From positions 1 to 64,000 of the forward strand of contig NZ_AUDQ01000016.1 in the NCBI RefSeq assembly GCF_000425545.1: a DNA stretch of 64,000 bases, given 5' to 3'. Position numbers and translations under genes: made by a program. This document shows positions 52,064 through 60,827 of the stretch, piece by piece (position 1 is the stretch's first letter; the number at the start of each line of letters is the position of its first letter). The notes below the pieces were generated by a model. It worked only from the letters and a program-made list of their open reading frames with translations. It was not told the origin of the DNA and ran no database searches. The stretch is from Sporosarcina ureae DSM 2281. GTDB lineage: Bacteria; Bacillota; Bacilli; Bacillales_A; Planococcaceae.

Positions 52064-52180
52064 CGCTCATTAAACACTGGGAAGCGCTCTATAGTGCTGC
52101 GTATCCGCTCTATCTAGACGTGTTACCGCTCTATCACGCCCCACAACCGCTCTATCCACTCCTTCAACCGCTCATAAAAG
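52064..52180 (+). repeat. 21-bp-period CGCTCTAT array 2 (six units)
   Basis: Cores at 52064, 52085, 52106, 52127, 52148 and 52169, exactly 21 bases apart. The four inner cores are CGCTCTAT; the outer two are CGCTCAT(T/A). Unit ends read TATC, TTAC, CAAC, CAAC. One unit has a TAG in the frame that is open in array 1, so these arrays are not coding. The last unit runs into the SLH gene 2 terminator. Confidence 0.9.
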
Positions 52181-52205
52181 CGCTCTGCCAAATCGGCAGA
52201 ACGCT
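52179..52205 (-). terminator. Terminator of SLH protein gene 2
   Basis: AGCGCTCTGCC and GGCAGAACGCT form an 11-bp stem with one mismatch; a short T-run follows on the minus strand. Its left arm merges with the end of the repeat array. Confidence 0.7.
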
Positions 52206-52231
52206 AGTGTGGTTCATATTAAGATAACTTA

Positions 52232-53467
52232 CTAGTAAGCATAACCATCGTCTGAATTTACACGAACCGTCTCACGGCCATTTTCAGAGTCTACACTAAA
52301 TTTGTATTGCGTAAATGAATACTTCTCTTTCGTAACAGGATCTTCTCCTGTTTCTTTAGTTTGTGATACGTAGGTGATTCGAACTTTTGTAGAGTTAGGA
52401 TAATTCAATTTCACTACACGCTCTGCCTCTTGTCTTGTCAGCTCAAAATTCTTTTTCCCGACTGCTGCACCAGAAAAATTATCCATCTTCCAACTACCCG
52501 ATTCTTTCTTAAACACATAATCAACAAAGCCGCCACCTATTAAAAGATTACTAAATGAAACGGTATGGACGTGAAGTGTGTTGGCATCTGGTTGTGTATA
52601 GTCGAACCGCATGGAAGGTTCGATTGTTAAACCAGGGAATAAAAACGAATCACAATGTGTGCAAACGCTCGGATAATCTTCTTTCAGCAACCCATCCACA
52701 AACGCTTGTGTAGCGTAGGGCAACTGCTTTGAGCGAAGTTGACTGTATGATTGATTATCTATTTTTCCTTGAATACGAATTCCTTCAATCACAATAGGTA
52801 AACGCATAGTCAAATCGACCGCTTTTTCTTTGCTAACCACACTGCCAGAAGGAGTTTTACCCACTTTCATCGCACGATACAAAAACTCTGCATAATGTGC
52901 ACGTGTAACGGACTGATTCGGAAGAAACTTTCCGTGATCTCCTTTCGTTACACCATTAGAATACAACGCACTAGCGTGTACGTATCCCCAATGCAAGAAG
53001 CTCAGATCTTCAAACTGTGCTGGCTCCTTCATATGGAACTCAAACGCCAAATCCAGCATCTTCGCCATCTGGATTCTTGTAATGGATGCATTCGGATTAA
53101 ATTTCTTATCCAGTCCTCCACTGATGATCCCCTTGTTGTATAACTTCATGATCGGTTTATAATACATATGGTTCTTCGGCACGTCAGCAAAGACCAATTT
53201 ATCGGTAGGCGGCTGCGGAAACTTCAACACTTGATCGAGTAAAGACGCTACGTGCTGACGACTGACCGGTTCACCTGGACGGAATGTTCCGTCAGGATAA
53301 CCATTGATATAACCCGCTTTCTGCATTTCTTGAATCGCGGTGTAGTTCGGATGCTTTTTCGATACATCCTTGAACTCTTTTGCTGAAGCTTCATTGAAAT
53401 CTGCAAAAACAAGCGATAGAGCCAACGCGAATGCTGTCCATAGTAGAACTCGTAACGTATTCCTCAT
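52232..53467 (-). CDS. SLH-domain surface protein 2
   Basis: 411 residues. A signal peptide (RNTLRVLLWTAFALALSLVF) is followed by three SLH repeats: FKDVSKKHPNYTAIQEMQKA/GYPDGTFRPGEPVSRQ; FADVPKNHMYYKPIMKL/GGLDKKFNPNASITR; and FEDLSFLHWGYVHASALYSN/FLPNQSVTRAHYAEFLY. The C-terminal region (CTHCD, DPVTKEKYSFTQYKFSV, VNSDDGYAY) matches SLH protein 1 (CTECY, DPVTDAKYTFDQYTFNV, FNSSDGYTI). Clear full-length paralogue; the function of the C-terminal part is unknown. Bound to the cell wall through SLH. Confidence 0.9.
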   Translation of the reverse strand: MRNTLRVLLWTAFALALSLVFADFNEASAKEFKDVSKKHPNYTAIQEMQKAGYINGYPDGTFRPGEPVSRQHVASLLDQVLKFPQPPTDKLVFADVPKNHMYYKPIMKLYNKGIISGGLDKKFNPNASITRIQMAKMLDLAFEFHMKEPAQFEDLSFLHWGYVHASALYSNGVTKGDHGKFLPNQSVTRAHYAEFLYRAMKVGKTPSGSVVSKEKAVDLTMRLPIVIEGIRIQGKIDNQSYSQLRSKQLPYATQAFVDGLLKEDYPSVCTHCDSFLFPGLTIEPSMRFDYTQPDANTLHVHTVSFSNLLIGGGFVDYVFKKESGSWKMDNFSGAAVGKKNFELTRQEAERVVKLNYPNSTKVRITYVSQTKETGEDPVTKEKYSFTQYKFSVDSENGRETVRVNSDDGYAY

Positions 53468-53569
53468 ACTCTTCCACTCCTTTGTTAGTTAGTAGATTTA
53501 AAAATCTTTCTACTATCATATTACCAATAAATTTCCTGAAAACATAGACATTTTCATTTAATTAAGGAA

Positions 53570-53707
53570 AAGCATCAAATCAGTTACTCCAATCCAACTG
53601 AAACAATTGGTGCATTTGCTTACCGCGCTGCAGAAGGTATGATTAACTATCTAAAAGGCGAAGGCGGTTTACTAGTTAAACAAAATAATAGTAAAGAAAC
53701 AGTTTAA
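53570..53707 (+). pseudogene. 3' remnant of a GMC family oxidoreductase (copy 2)
   Basis: 46 codons ending in a stop: SYSNPTETIGAFAYRAAEGM, then INYLKGEGGLLVKQ. It matches the very end of GMC oxidoreductases and of copy 1 (GYNPTATVGARAYRITEGI). It has no start or upstream portion. A strong terminator follows, as expected for the true end of a former gene. Confidence 0.7.
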
Positions 53708-53723
53708 TATATAAAATACACAC

Positions 53724-53755
53724 AAAAAGCATCTGCGTAAACGTAGATGCTTTTT
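53724..53755. terminator. Bidirectional terminator
   Basis: AAAAAGCATCTGCGT and ACGTAGATGCTTTTT form a 15-bp stem (one G-T) with a 2-base spacer. It lies between the GMC remnant (+) and the acetate transporter gene (-). Confidence 0.88.
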
Positions 53756-53799
53756 GTATAGATCATATACTGATTTTCTCGTGTCTGGTTGGTTTTAAA

Positions 53800-54486
53800 T
53801 TAACTAAACGTGTTTTTCACTTTAAAGTTTTTACCTGTTTTCACAGGACGTACAGGTGGTGCCTTCGCTTCATCCGACTTCTTAAAGATGCCAAATGGCT
53901 TTCCGACCGGTATGAATTCCCTGCCGAAATGTTCGTTTAGAACCGCTGCCCCTGCTCCGTAGAACGATAGCAATGAAATAATCATTTCTGAGTAGGCCGC
54001 CAATTGCTGAGGGAATGCACCGAATAAGCCGAAGCTATCAAGCGCCAAGCCGATAAACAGAAAGTTGATGAAGAAAAATATAGAGAATAGGACCTTATGT
54101 GTTTCCATCGCACCGATTGTCAAAAATAGAGTGAGAATTAGATAGCCGACGAATGCGAAACCTAATTGATGCGGATCCACCCCTGCCGCCAGTGTTTCCC
54201 CGAAGATCCCCCGCTGCATCATCCAAGAAGCAGCAACCGCAAGCCAGAAAAGTCCGTATGCGCCGAATGCGGTAGCACCGAATGTGTTATTGCGTTTCGT
54301 ATCTATCACACAAGCAAATAATTGAGCGAAACCACCGAGAAGTATTGCCCAAGGGATAACAAATGAAACTTCTGTAGTGATGCCCAGTTTTTGTGACGAC
54401 GCGACGAGTGTTACCATCGCTAAACCGAATAGTCCTATTGCAGAAGGGTCTGCGTTAACTATTTTTGTTTCTTGATTTATACTCAT
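53800..54486 (-). CDS. Acetate uptake transporter (GPR1/FUN34/YaaH family)
   Basis: About 228 residues from MSINQETKIV, chosen for CAGGAGGT upstream. Six membrane helices. NADPSAIGLFGLAMVTLVAS is the family's N-P-A-P-L-G-L-type motif; GLFWLAVAASWMM and FLTIGAMETHKVLFSIFFF follow. It moves acetate or succinate with protons. Single-gene unit. Confidence 0.9.
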   Translation of the reverse strand: MSINQETKIVNADPSAIGLFGLAMVTLVASSQKLGITTEVSFVIPWAILLGGFAQLFACVIDTKRNNTFGATAFGAYGLFWLAVAASWMMQRGIFGETLAAGVDPHQLGFAFVGYLILTLFLTIGAMETHKVLFSIFFFINFLFIGLALDSFGLFGAFPQQLAAYSEMIISLLSFYGAGAAVLNEHFGREFIPVGKPFGIFKKSDEAKAPPVRPVKTGKNFKVKNTFS

Positions 54487-54648
54487 GACAACCTCCTGAA
54501 AATCCAACCAAACTTCACTCATAATAGCACTAATAGTTATTTTAGGAAATCATATCCCGATATTCCTTTTAATAATACTAGTACTTTTATCGATTTGTGC
54601 TGAATTAGTCAAAATTGGAAGTAAATTTCATGATTAGTAGATAAATCC

Positions 54649-56229
54649 CTATCCTTCTATATCTCGATTAGTAAATCGATGGATACCGAAGAGAAGCAAA
54701 ACAACAGCCACTGCCACCAATCCTCCCGCATGCAGCCAGTTCATGTCCTCAATTGGCAACTTGGAAACAAAGCCGAATGGCGAAAGCTTTTCCATCCATC
54801 CAGGAAACTGGAACAAGCCGCCTAAATACAGCGTAAGGAATCCGTAAAATAAATAGAGCCAAATAAAGCCCGTCGCCTTTTGTGCGATCCCAATCAAACA
54901 CGTGCTAATCGCAATCATCACGACCACCGCTGGAAAATGAACGATACTAGCTTGCCATACGGTGAAGAACGTGAAGGGATCTTCCATCGATGTGGTGCCG
55001 GCTAACCATAAACCGAGTGCCGAGAAGCTCAGCATCAGAAATCCAGTGCACAACGCCAACACTAAATAGGAAACTAGTAACTTGTTTCTTGAAACCGCGC
55101 GACCTAGCAAATGATCTACGCGTGATTTCCGCTCTTCGCCTACTACTTTATGAATGGAAAGCAATGCGGGAATCGTACTGATAAATGCAAGTACCGCCAT
55201 TAGCATCGGCAGGAACTGAGTAGTCAATGAACTGTTTTCATCCGCCACAATCATCGCAGCGAGCATGTCATTGTCTTGAAAAAACGAATCCAAATCTCCG
55301 AGAACGGAACCGTAAGACAACCCGAGTACTAGCATGCCGACCGACCATGAAATGAACGCGGTTCTTTGTAGTCGCCACGCGAGTCCAATCGGATGACGCA
55401 ACAGAATGGAAGCATGTGCACGACCGCTTCTGGACGGAAGAAAGCCTGAACCAATATCGCGTTTGCCCTGCAGAATGATAGCTAACGCAAACCATACAAG
55501 ACTTGTGATGACTAATCCCACTACCGGCAACCAGTTATTGTCGCTATACGGCTGAACTTGCGTAAGCCATCCAAACGGTGGAATCCACTCGGTAACTGAC
55601 CGTAATACATAACAGCCGATCATCACCGTAAACGACAGACCGACTGCCCCCCGCGAACTTTCCGAGAGTTGCGAGCAAACCGCTGTCACCCCTGCAAAAA
55701 ATAAGCCGACCACACCAAGCGACGCACCGTAAATAACTGATCCAGACAACCCCATGCTATCGAATGAAAGACTATACAGACCCACGCCGATTAGCAACGC
55801 CAGTAACAAGTTGACACCGAACAGCGTAAGTATCGAAGCCGTCAGTTGTGAATGCCGGGCAATCGGCAACGAACGCAGTAATTCCGCCTGCCCCTCCTCT
55901 TCCTCTGCCCGCGTATGGCGCACCATCAATAATATATTCATAATGGCGACTGCGATAGCGGTCATCAACAGCATCTGATGGGAAACCATGGCGCCTAGCG
56001 TGTAATTCGCCAGATCCCCAGGACCTACCATTGCCTCCATCGCGGGATTTTTCATCGTTTCCGCCATTAGATTACGATCCTGCTCAGTCGGATATAATTC
56101 ATTAAAAGCAGGCGGTACAACAAGCGTCATGACCGTGATTCCGACGAGCCACCACATATAACGCATGCGATCTTGCCGAATCATGAATCGGGATAGACGA
56201 AGAACACCTGCAAATGGGGCCCCCTTCAT
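54649..56229 (-). CDS. ABC transporter permease (two-repeat exporter type)
   Basis: About 526 residues, roughly twelve membrane helices in two halves, each like an ABC-2 permease (RFMIRQDRMRYMWWLVGITV; SQLTASILTLFGVNLLLAL; HKVVGEERKSRVDHLLGRAV). It resembles 'exporter of polyketide antibiotics'-type permeases, which work with one ATPase for drug or antibiotic efflux. The ATG overlaps the ATPase stop by one base, so the two are coupled. Substrate unknown. Confidence 0.85.
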   Translation of the reverse strand: MKGAPFAGVLRLSRFMIRQDRMRYMWWLVGITVMTLVVPPAFNELYPTEQDRNLMAETMKNPAMEAMVGPGDLANYTLGAMVSHQMLLMTAIAVAIMNILLMVRHTRAEEEEGQAELLRSLPIARHSQLTASILTLFGVNLLLALLIGVGLYSLSFDSMGLSGSVIYGASLGVVGLFFAGVTAVCSQLSESSRGAVGLSFTVMIGCYVLRSVTEWIPPFGWLTQVQPYSDNNWLPVVGLVITSLVWFALAIILQGKRDIGSGFLPSRSGRAHASILLRHPIGLAWRLQRTAFISWSVGMLVLGLSYGSVLGDLDSFFQDNDMLAAMIVADENSSLTTQFLPMLMAVLAFISTIPALLSIHKVVGEERKSRVDHLLGRAVSRNKLLVSYLVLALCTGFLMLSFSALGLWLAGTTSMEDPFTFFTVWQASIVHFPAVVVMIAISTCLIGIAQKATGFIWLYLFYGFLTLYLGGLFQFPGWMEKLSPFGFVSKLPIEDMNWLHAGGLVAVAVVLLLFGIHRFTNRDIEG

Positions 56230-57128
56230 CACACATCCCTACCTTCCGCGGTTTCTTCATAATGCCGCATGAATAGATCCTCAAGCGTAGGCGGAGCACT
56301 TTCGATCTTCCGTATACCGTGCACGCTTAGCTTGTGCATAATCGCTTCCATTTCCTCTGCATCCGCATGAAACGTCCAGCCGGTTTCTGTCGGTACTACA
56401 TCATGCACACCTTGCCACGAAGCGAGCGACTCAATCGGAGTTCTTGTCTCCACTGTCAGCTGCATTCGTGTCAAATGCCGTAGTTCATTCAACGTACCGC
56501 ACTCGATCAGACGCCCTTGCCGGATGATGCCCACGCGATCGCATAGCTTCTCGACTTCGGATAAAATATGGCTCGACAGCAACACCGTCTTCCCCTCCGC
56601 TTTCACTTCTGCCACACATTGCTGAAACACTTTTTCCATTAAAGGATCGAGTCCAGACGTCGGTTCATCTAACAGAAATAATTCCGCATCGGAAGCAAAC
56701 GCCGCCACTAAAGCGACTTTCTGTCGATTTCCTTTCGAATACGTTCGGCACTTCTTCGTCGGATCTAGCTGAAATCGCGCAAGTAACTCTTCGCGCCTTT
56801 GTTCATGGACATTCCCTTGCAGACTCGCGAATAAATCAATCACTTCGCCGCACGTCAGCTGCGGCCACAAATTCACGTCTCCCGGCACATACGCAACACG
56901 TCGATGAATGTCCACCGCGTCTCGCCATACATCCTTGCCAAAAATCGTCGCCGTTCCGTTCGTAGCACGAAGCATGCCGAGCAGAACTCGAATCGCAGTC
57001 GATTTTCCTGCCCCATTTGGCCCGATGAAGCCGAACACTTCGCCGTTCCTCACTGTCAAATCCAGTCCATCTAACGCCTGATGCTTACCAAAAGTTTTCG
57101 TCACTTGATTCATCTCAATTACGTTCAT
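56229..57128 (-). CDS. ABC transporter ATP-binding protein
   Basis: About 299 residues. Walker A GPNGAGKST, the signature YSKGNRQKVALVAAF (SKGNRQK replaces LSGGQ, common in drug-efflux ATPases), Walker B AELFLLDEPTSGLDP, and the switch His in LLSSHILSEVEKL. A C-terminal extension of about 80 residues follows. It powers the permease encoded just downstream. The second of two in-frame ATGs is used, eight bases from GGGAGGG. Confidence 0.93.
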   Translation of the reverse strand: MNVIEMNQVTKTFGKHQALDGLDLTVRNGEVFGFIGPNGAGKSTAIRVLLGMLRATNGTATIFGKDVWRDAVDIHRRVAYVPGDVNLWPQLTCGEVIDLFASLQGNVHEQRREELLARFQLDPTKKCRTYSKGNRQKVALVAAFASDAELFLLDEPTSGLDPLMEKVFQQCVAEVKAEGKTVLLSSHILSEVEKLCDRVGIIRQGRLIECGTLNELRHLTRMQLTVETRTPIESLASWQGVHDVVPTETGWTFHADAEEMEAIMHKLSVHGIRKIESAPPTLEDLFMRHYEETAEGRDV

Positions 57129-57217
57129 CTGCATACCCTCCCTTAGTGTAAGTTAGAGCTTGTTATTGATTGTAGTGTACCATATGACCATCATGCCCGA
57201 GACATTTCATTCGCACC

Positions 57218-57249
57218 AAAAAAGCAGACACGCGATGCATGCCTGCTTT
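57218..57249 (-). terminator. Terminator of SLH protein gene 3
   Basis: AAAGCAG and CTGCTTT pair, with an imperfect inner stem; on the minus strand six Ts follow. 17 bases past the stop. Confidence 0.7.
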
Positions 57250-57265
57250 CCTCCTACCTATCCAA

Positions 57266-58744
57266 TTAATCAAACACCATATCGTCTTCTTCACTAACAG
57301 CCGCATAGACGTGTAGATAATCCCCCAACTTACTCACTCGGACCGTAATACCATAGTAAATTCTGTGGCTACCCGGTGCTACCTTACTATCTGGGAAGTT
57401 CACAAAGAATTCTCCTGTTTTCTTCGGCGTAATGCGGAACACATTCGTCCCTGGATCTCGCGTGACGGTGGCAATTTCTTCACTTCCCTTAGGTAGCACA
57501 TGCTTGCCGAGTAGAGCGCCATCCCAAATTTGTAACACTTCATTTGGCTTGATCGGTGTTATATGCGTGTAATAATAAAATTGATCTTTGTGCTCAGTAG
57601 ACGTAACGTAATAACGCATTTCCTTGCCGTCCATATACTTAACCGTCGCAATGAATTTCCCTGGTTGATCAAAATAGATCACATGGCAATATTGAAGCGT
57701 ATCATTTTCGCATCGCTCAAATTTTACACGTTCATTCACCAGTTCTCCTTCCTCTGTAGAAAGAGAAATTGACTCTGCATCTATGAACGCTTCGTTGTTT
57801 TCTCTTCTTTCATAATACATCCACAGTTCTGCTGGTGTCGAATAGATATCGGTTGTCTCTTCCAATGAAATATCCCATGCACCCTTGACCTTTTTGACAT
57901 GCACATAATATTTTCTGTAGTTTTGATCATCTGTATCGGATGAAGGTGCGCCTGAAAAAGTCAGTGTAGCTGTCCCTTCTTTCTTTGGCACAATATGAAT
58001 CTTCGTCTTCAAATTCATTTGACTCGGTATTTCACTGTCCGACACGATATCGAATACATCCGAGTTCGTTTTGCTGACATCGTTGAATCTCTTCCATTTA
58101 AAATCTTTCGCATGCATCGTAAGAATCCCCGGCTTCACATCTTCCGCAGCTTTCAGTAATTTTGCTGCTTGACCTCTCGTAATCGAAGCATTCGGACTGA
58201 ATGTCGTTGGAGACGTACCTGTTGTCAATCCGAGTTGATACAGACTATAAATTCCATCTCTGTGGCCGTTTTTATGCACAACGTCTTTAAAACCATAATC
58301 CGGATCACGATATAGCGGCAATTCGAACGCTTTGATAATGATCGAAGCCATTTGCGCACGCGTAATCGAATCGTTCGGTCCGAATCGTCCGTCACCATAG
58401 CCGTTGATGACACCTTTTTGCGCTAATGCCGCAATCGCTTTATAGTAGCCGTTCGCAGTCGAAACGTCTTTGAATTTTGGATCTTTTATATTCGTAGTAG
58501 GGAGTTTCGTCATCTTCACGATAATGGCAGCCGCCTGCCCTCTCGTGATGGAGTCGTTTGGCTTGAATGTACCGTCTGGATAGCCTCCAATAATGTTACG
58601 TGACGCCAACTCATTCACCGCTTCCGCAAAATGCTTCGAATCTGGAACGTCCGGAAATCTCGCTTTGTCTGCCGCTGTGCTTGATAAAGGAAAACCGCAA
58701 ACTAGCAAAATCACCCCAAGTATCGCTATCACTTTATTCTTCAT
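57266..58744 (-). CDS. SLH-domain surface protein 3
   Basis: 492 residues. Signal peptide (VIAILGVILLVCGFPLSSTA) then three well-conserved SLH repeats: FPDVPDSKHFAEAVNELASR/GGYPDGTFKPNDSITRGQA; FKDVSTANGYYKAIAALAQK/GYGDGRFGPNDSITRAQ; and FKDVVHKNGHRDGIYSLYQL/TFSPNASITRGQA. The C-terminal 290 residues look beta-rich and repetitive (two HVKK/EATLTF-like strands) but match nothing I recognise. Not a close paralogue of SLH proteins 1 and 2 outside the SLH part. Confidence 0.9.
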   Translation of the reverse strand: MKNKVIAILGVILLVCGFPLSSTAADKARFPDVPDSKHFAEAVNELASRNIIGGYPDGTFKPNDSITRGQAAAIIVKMTKLPTTNIKDPKFKDVSTANGYYKAIAALAQKGVINGYGDGRFGPNDSITRAQMASIIIKAFELPLYRDPDYGFKDVVHKNGHRDGIYSLYQLGLTTGTSPTTFSPNASITRGQAAKLLKAAEDVKPGILTMHAKDFKWKRFNDVSKTNSDVFDIVSDSEIPSQMNLKTKIHIVPKKEGTATLTFSGAPSSDTDDQNYRKYYVHVKKVKGAWDISLEETTDIYSTPAELWMYYERRENNEAFIDAESISLSTEEGELVNERVKFERCENDTLQYCHVIYFDQPGKFIATVKYMDGKEMRYYVTSTEHKDQFYYYTHITPIKPNEVLQIWDGALLGKHVLPKGSEEIATVTRDPGTNVFRITPKKTGEFFVNFPDSKVAPGSHRIYYGITVRVSKLGDYLHVYAAVSEEDDMVFD

Positions 58745-58871
58745 TCGACTTCATCCTCTCCGTAATATAGTAGTATGCCGTACAGACGTAGAATTACAGA
58801 AATAGTTTCAAAACTTTTTGAATTAATTTCCTTCTGGAGAAATTCACTACTTATGAGAAAACCAATTATTT

Positions 58872-58900
58872 TTGAATAATCAAATAACACGTTGTATAGT
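58872..58900 (+). promoter_or_regulatory. Sigma-A promoter of the DUF6440 gene
   Basis: TTGAAT, 17 bases, TATAGT, ending 27 bases before the start codon. Confidence 0.7.
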
Positions 58901-58927
58901 AACACTCAGATAAAGGAGGGTTCTAGT

Positions 58928-59116
58928 ATGAATACGAAACGTTTTGAAATTATCGAGAAACAGGGAAAACTGCAACAGTTCCAAGTGATCCGTGACAATG
59001 AAACAGGCGTTCTTTATATGTCGCGAGCACAGGGATACGGCCTTGGAATGACGGTCCTCGTCGACGCGAATGGAAAACCGCTGGTAGATGAAGAGTATTT
59101 GCGATCGGGTCGCTAA
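58928..59116 (+). CDS. DUF6440 family small protein
   Basis: 62 residues from MNTKRFEIIEKQGKLQQFQV. RDNETGVLYMSRAQGYGLGM and TVLVDANGKPLVD match the DUF6440 pattern (D..TGV.Y....GY..G.T.L.D..GKP). A small soluble beta protein of unknown role. The ATG lies seven bases after AAAGGAGGG; the in-frame codons before it are not needed. Confidence 0.75.
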   Translation: MNTKRFEIIEKQGKLQQFQVIRDNETGVLYMSRAQGYGLGMTVLVDANGKPLVDEEYLRSGR

Positions 59117-59336
59117 ACTATGTAGACATCTACACTCTATCTTTTTCGCAATGAATAAGATTCTTTTAAGCGGACATACTGGCCACTACTAGATTACTAA
59201 TATGGAAGTGTGAATAGGATGTTGATTTGCGAGGCTTGGACGAAATATAAGGCGGATCAACAGGTTAAAACTGCTATCTAACTGATGGGCGCGTTAATGG
59301 CAAAGCGTTATATAAGAAACGAGTGGGGATGAAGGA

Positions 59337-59364
59337 GGAGTAGCCATTTTTGGTTACTCCTTTT
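59337..59364 (+). terminator. Terminator before the mntA-hepT pair
   Basis: GGAGTAGCC and GGTTACTCC pair (one G-T), followed by four Ts. No intact gene directly precedes it; 59117-59336 holds only short, interrupted plus-strand frames that may be gene debris. Confidence 0.65.
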
Positions 59365-59398
59365 ATAATAGATAAAACAGATGAAAGTGGTGGGCGTC

Positions 59399-59809
59399 AT
59401 GCTATCTGAAGAAATAAAAAAAGGACTCGTAGACATCATTAATGAACGAGTAAATTCGTCATTTATTTTATTATTTGGATCTTATGCAAAAGGCACTGCT
59501 AGAGAAGACAGCGATATTGATTTGGGTTATTATGCAGTGGAATTACTTTCATCATATGAACGTTTTATACTAGCGGGTGAACTAGCACAAGTTGCTAAAA
59601 GGGAAATCGATTTAGTCAATATTCGTGAAGTAGATACAGTATTTGCTATGCAAATTTTTTCAACCGGTCAGTTACTTTCTTGTCGTGATGAAAATGAATT
59701 TTTAAAACAACGAATGAAAGCTTTTAGTATGTACATCAACCTTAACCAGCAACGAGCAGAAGTACTACAAAGCATTCAGGAAAGAGGGAGTGTGTTCGGC
59801 GATGAATGA
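59399..59809 (+). CDS. mntA: MntA-type nucleotidyltransferase antitoxin
   Basis: 136 residues from MLSEEIKKGLVDII (the earlier ATG lacks a ribosome binding site). FILLFGSYAKGTAREDSDID is the GSx10DxD motif of minimal nucleotidyltransferases. In type VII toxin-antitoxin pairs MntA inactivates HepT by adding AMP to a Tyr. The gene overlaps hepT by eight bases. Confidence 0.88.
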   Translation: MLSEEIKKGLVDIINERVNSSFILLFGSYAKGTAREDSDIDLGYYAVELLSSYERFILAGELAQVAKREIDLVNIREVDTVFAMQIFSTGQLLSCRDENEFLKQRMKAFSMYINLNQQRAEVLQSIQERGSVFGDE

Positions 59810-60206
59810 TGTGATTTTAAATAAAGTGACAACCATTGAACGTTGTGTGAATCGTGTTCATGAAGTATATGATCAGAATGTAGATAATCTAAAAGATTTC
59901 ACTAAGCAAGATAGCATTATTTTAAATATTCAGCGTGCATGTGAAGCTAGTATCGATTTGGCTATGCATATCATTAGTGAAAAGAAGTTAGGTATACCAA
60001 AAGCAAGTCGTGATGCATTTAAGATGTTGCAAGAAGCTACTATTATTGATGAATCATTAGCCAGCACACTAATGAATATGGTAGGTTTTCGAAATATTGC
60101 GGTACATGATTATCAATCAATAGACTTAGAGATTTTGGAAGCCATTTTAGAAAAGCATATTAACGACTTTAAAGACTATACGAAAATCGTCTTACGCATT
60201 CTTTAG
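59802..60206 (+). CDS. hepT: HepT-type toxin (DUF86 RNase)
   Basis: 134 residues, all-helical HEPN fold. MVGFRNIAVHDYQSIDLEIL holds the RNase motif R-x4-H with the following Tyr (RNIAVHDY) that MntA modifies. SIILNIQRACEASIDLAMHI is the usual central helix. Together with mntA a complete pair, with both catalytic motifs intact, so likely functional. A GTG 12 bases upstream is an alternative start. Confidence 0.9.
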   Translation: MNDVILNKVTTIERCVNRVHEVYDQNVDNLKDFTKQDSIILNIQRACEASIDLAMHIISEKKLGIPKASRDAFKMLQEATIIDESLASTLMNMVGFRNIAVHDYQSIDLEILEAILEKHINDFKDYTKIVLRIL

Positions 60207-60348
60207 GAAGGTTAGTCAGTTAATAAAGTCACATGGTGAATCTGTATTCTAAGAAGTTTTTCAGGCTTGAAGGACATCTACGGTTTCAAAAAATTTGTTA
60301 ATTGGAAAGATTGAGCCTATGGAGTAGTTAACCGAAGGGTGATTGACT

Positions 60349-60543
60349 ATGAGAATATATTTTAAAGAAAGATATAAATCCTATATAAGTATCACTTTTG
60401 GTTTGTTAATTGGATTTATAGTGGCTACATTTTTATTTGATAGAACTGATTATAAATCAGGTTTTGGCGCCATTTTATTTGGATTAATCATCGGGGAGTT
60501 ACTTTTTTACTCAAGATGGTCAAAACGTCAAAAAAGAGAATGA
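60349..60543 (+). CDS. Small two-helix membrane protein, unknown function
   Basis: 64 residues: MRIYFKERYKSYISITFGLL, IGFIVATFLF, then FGAILFGLIIGELLFYS and a basic tail KRQKRE. Two predicted membrane segments. Ribosome binding site GAAGGGTG. No family recognised. Confidence 0.55.
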   Translation: MRIYFKERYKSYISITFGLLIGFIVATFLFDRTDYKSGFGAILFGLIIGELLFYSRWSKRQKRE

Positions 60544-60597
60544 AAATATTTAATCTAACGAGGGCGTTTATGGAATAATGTTTGAAGCACTCATTTA

Positions 60598-60687
60598 GTT
60601 GATCTTCCCTACAGCCGTCGAGCATAGCGAGGGGTGTGGTTCACCGCCCACCCATAAGACACGCATCCGGCTGTAGCGCGGATCAAC
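60598..60687. repeat. 90-bp nested palindromic element
   Basis: GTTGATC (60598-60604) pairs with GATCAAC (60681-60687); after a symmetric 5/5 internal loop TACAGCCG (60610-60617) pairs with CGGCTGTA (60668-60675); inside, GGGTG (60632-60636) pairs with CACCC (60649-60653). The GC content is higher than the surroundings. It could be a small structured RNA, a MITE-like element or a DNA hairpin; no known family is recognised. Confidence 0.6.
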
Positions 60688-60773
60688 GGGTTCAAACCAC
60701 TCCCCCATCATCGGTTGATTCTGTTCACGCAAACGCTCAGTATCAGAACTTCAAATCACTTATATAAACTATA

Positions 60774-60809
60774 AAAAGTCCTCCCCAACGCATGTTGAGG
60801 AGGACTTTT
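60774..60809. terminator. Terminator of the amidohydrolase gene
   Basis: AAAAGTCCTCCCCAAC and GTTGAGGAGGACTTTT form a 16-bp stem with one mismatch and a 4-base loop. Confidence 0.9.
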
Positions 60810-60827
60810 AAGTATGATCAAGAACTT

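Noticed and set aside
59219..59336. Possible gene fragment starting MLICEAWTKYKADQQ
   Set aside because: It stops after about 20 codons, and I recognise no family; noted only as debris before the terminator.
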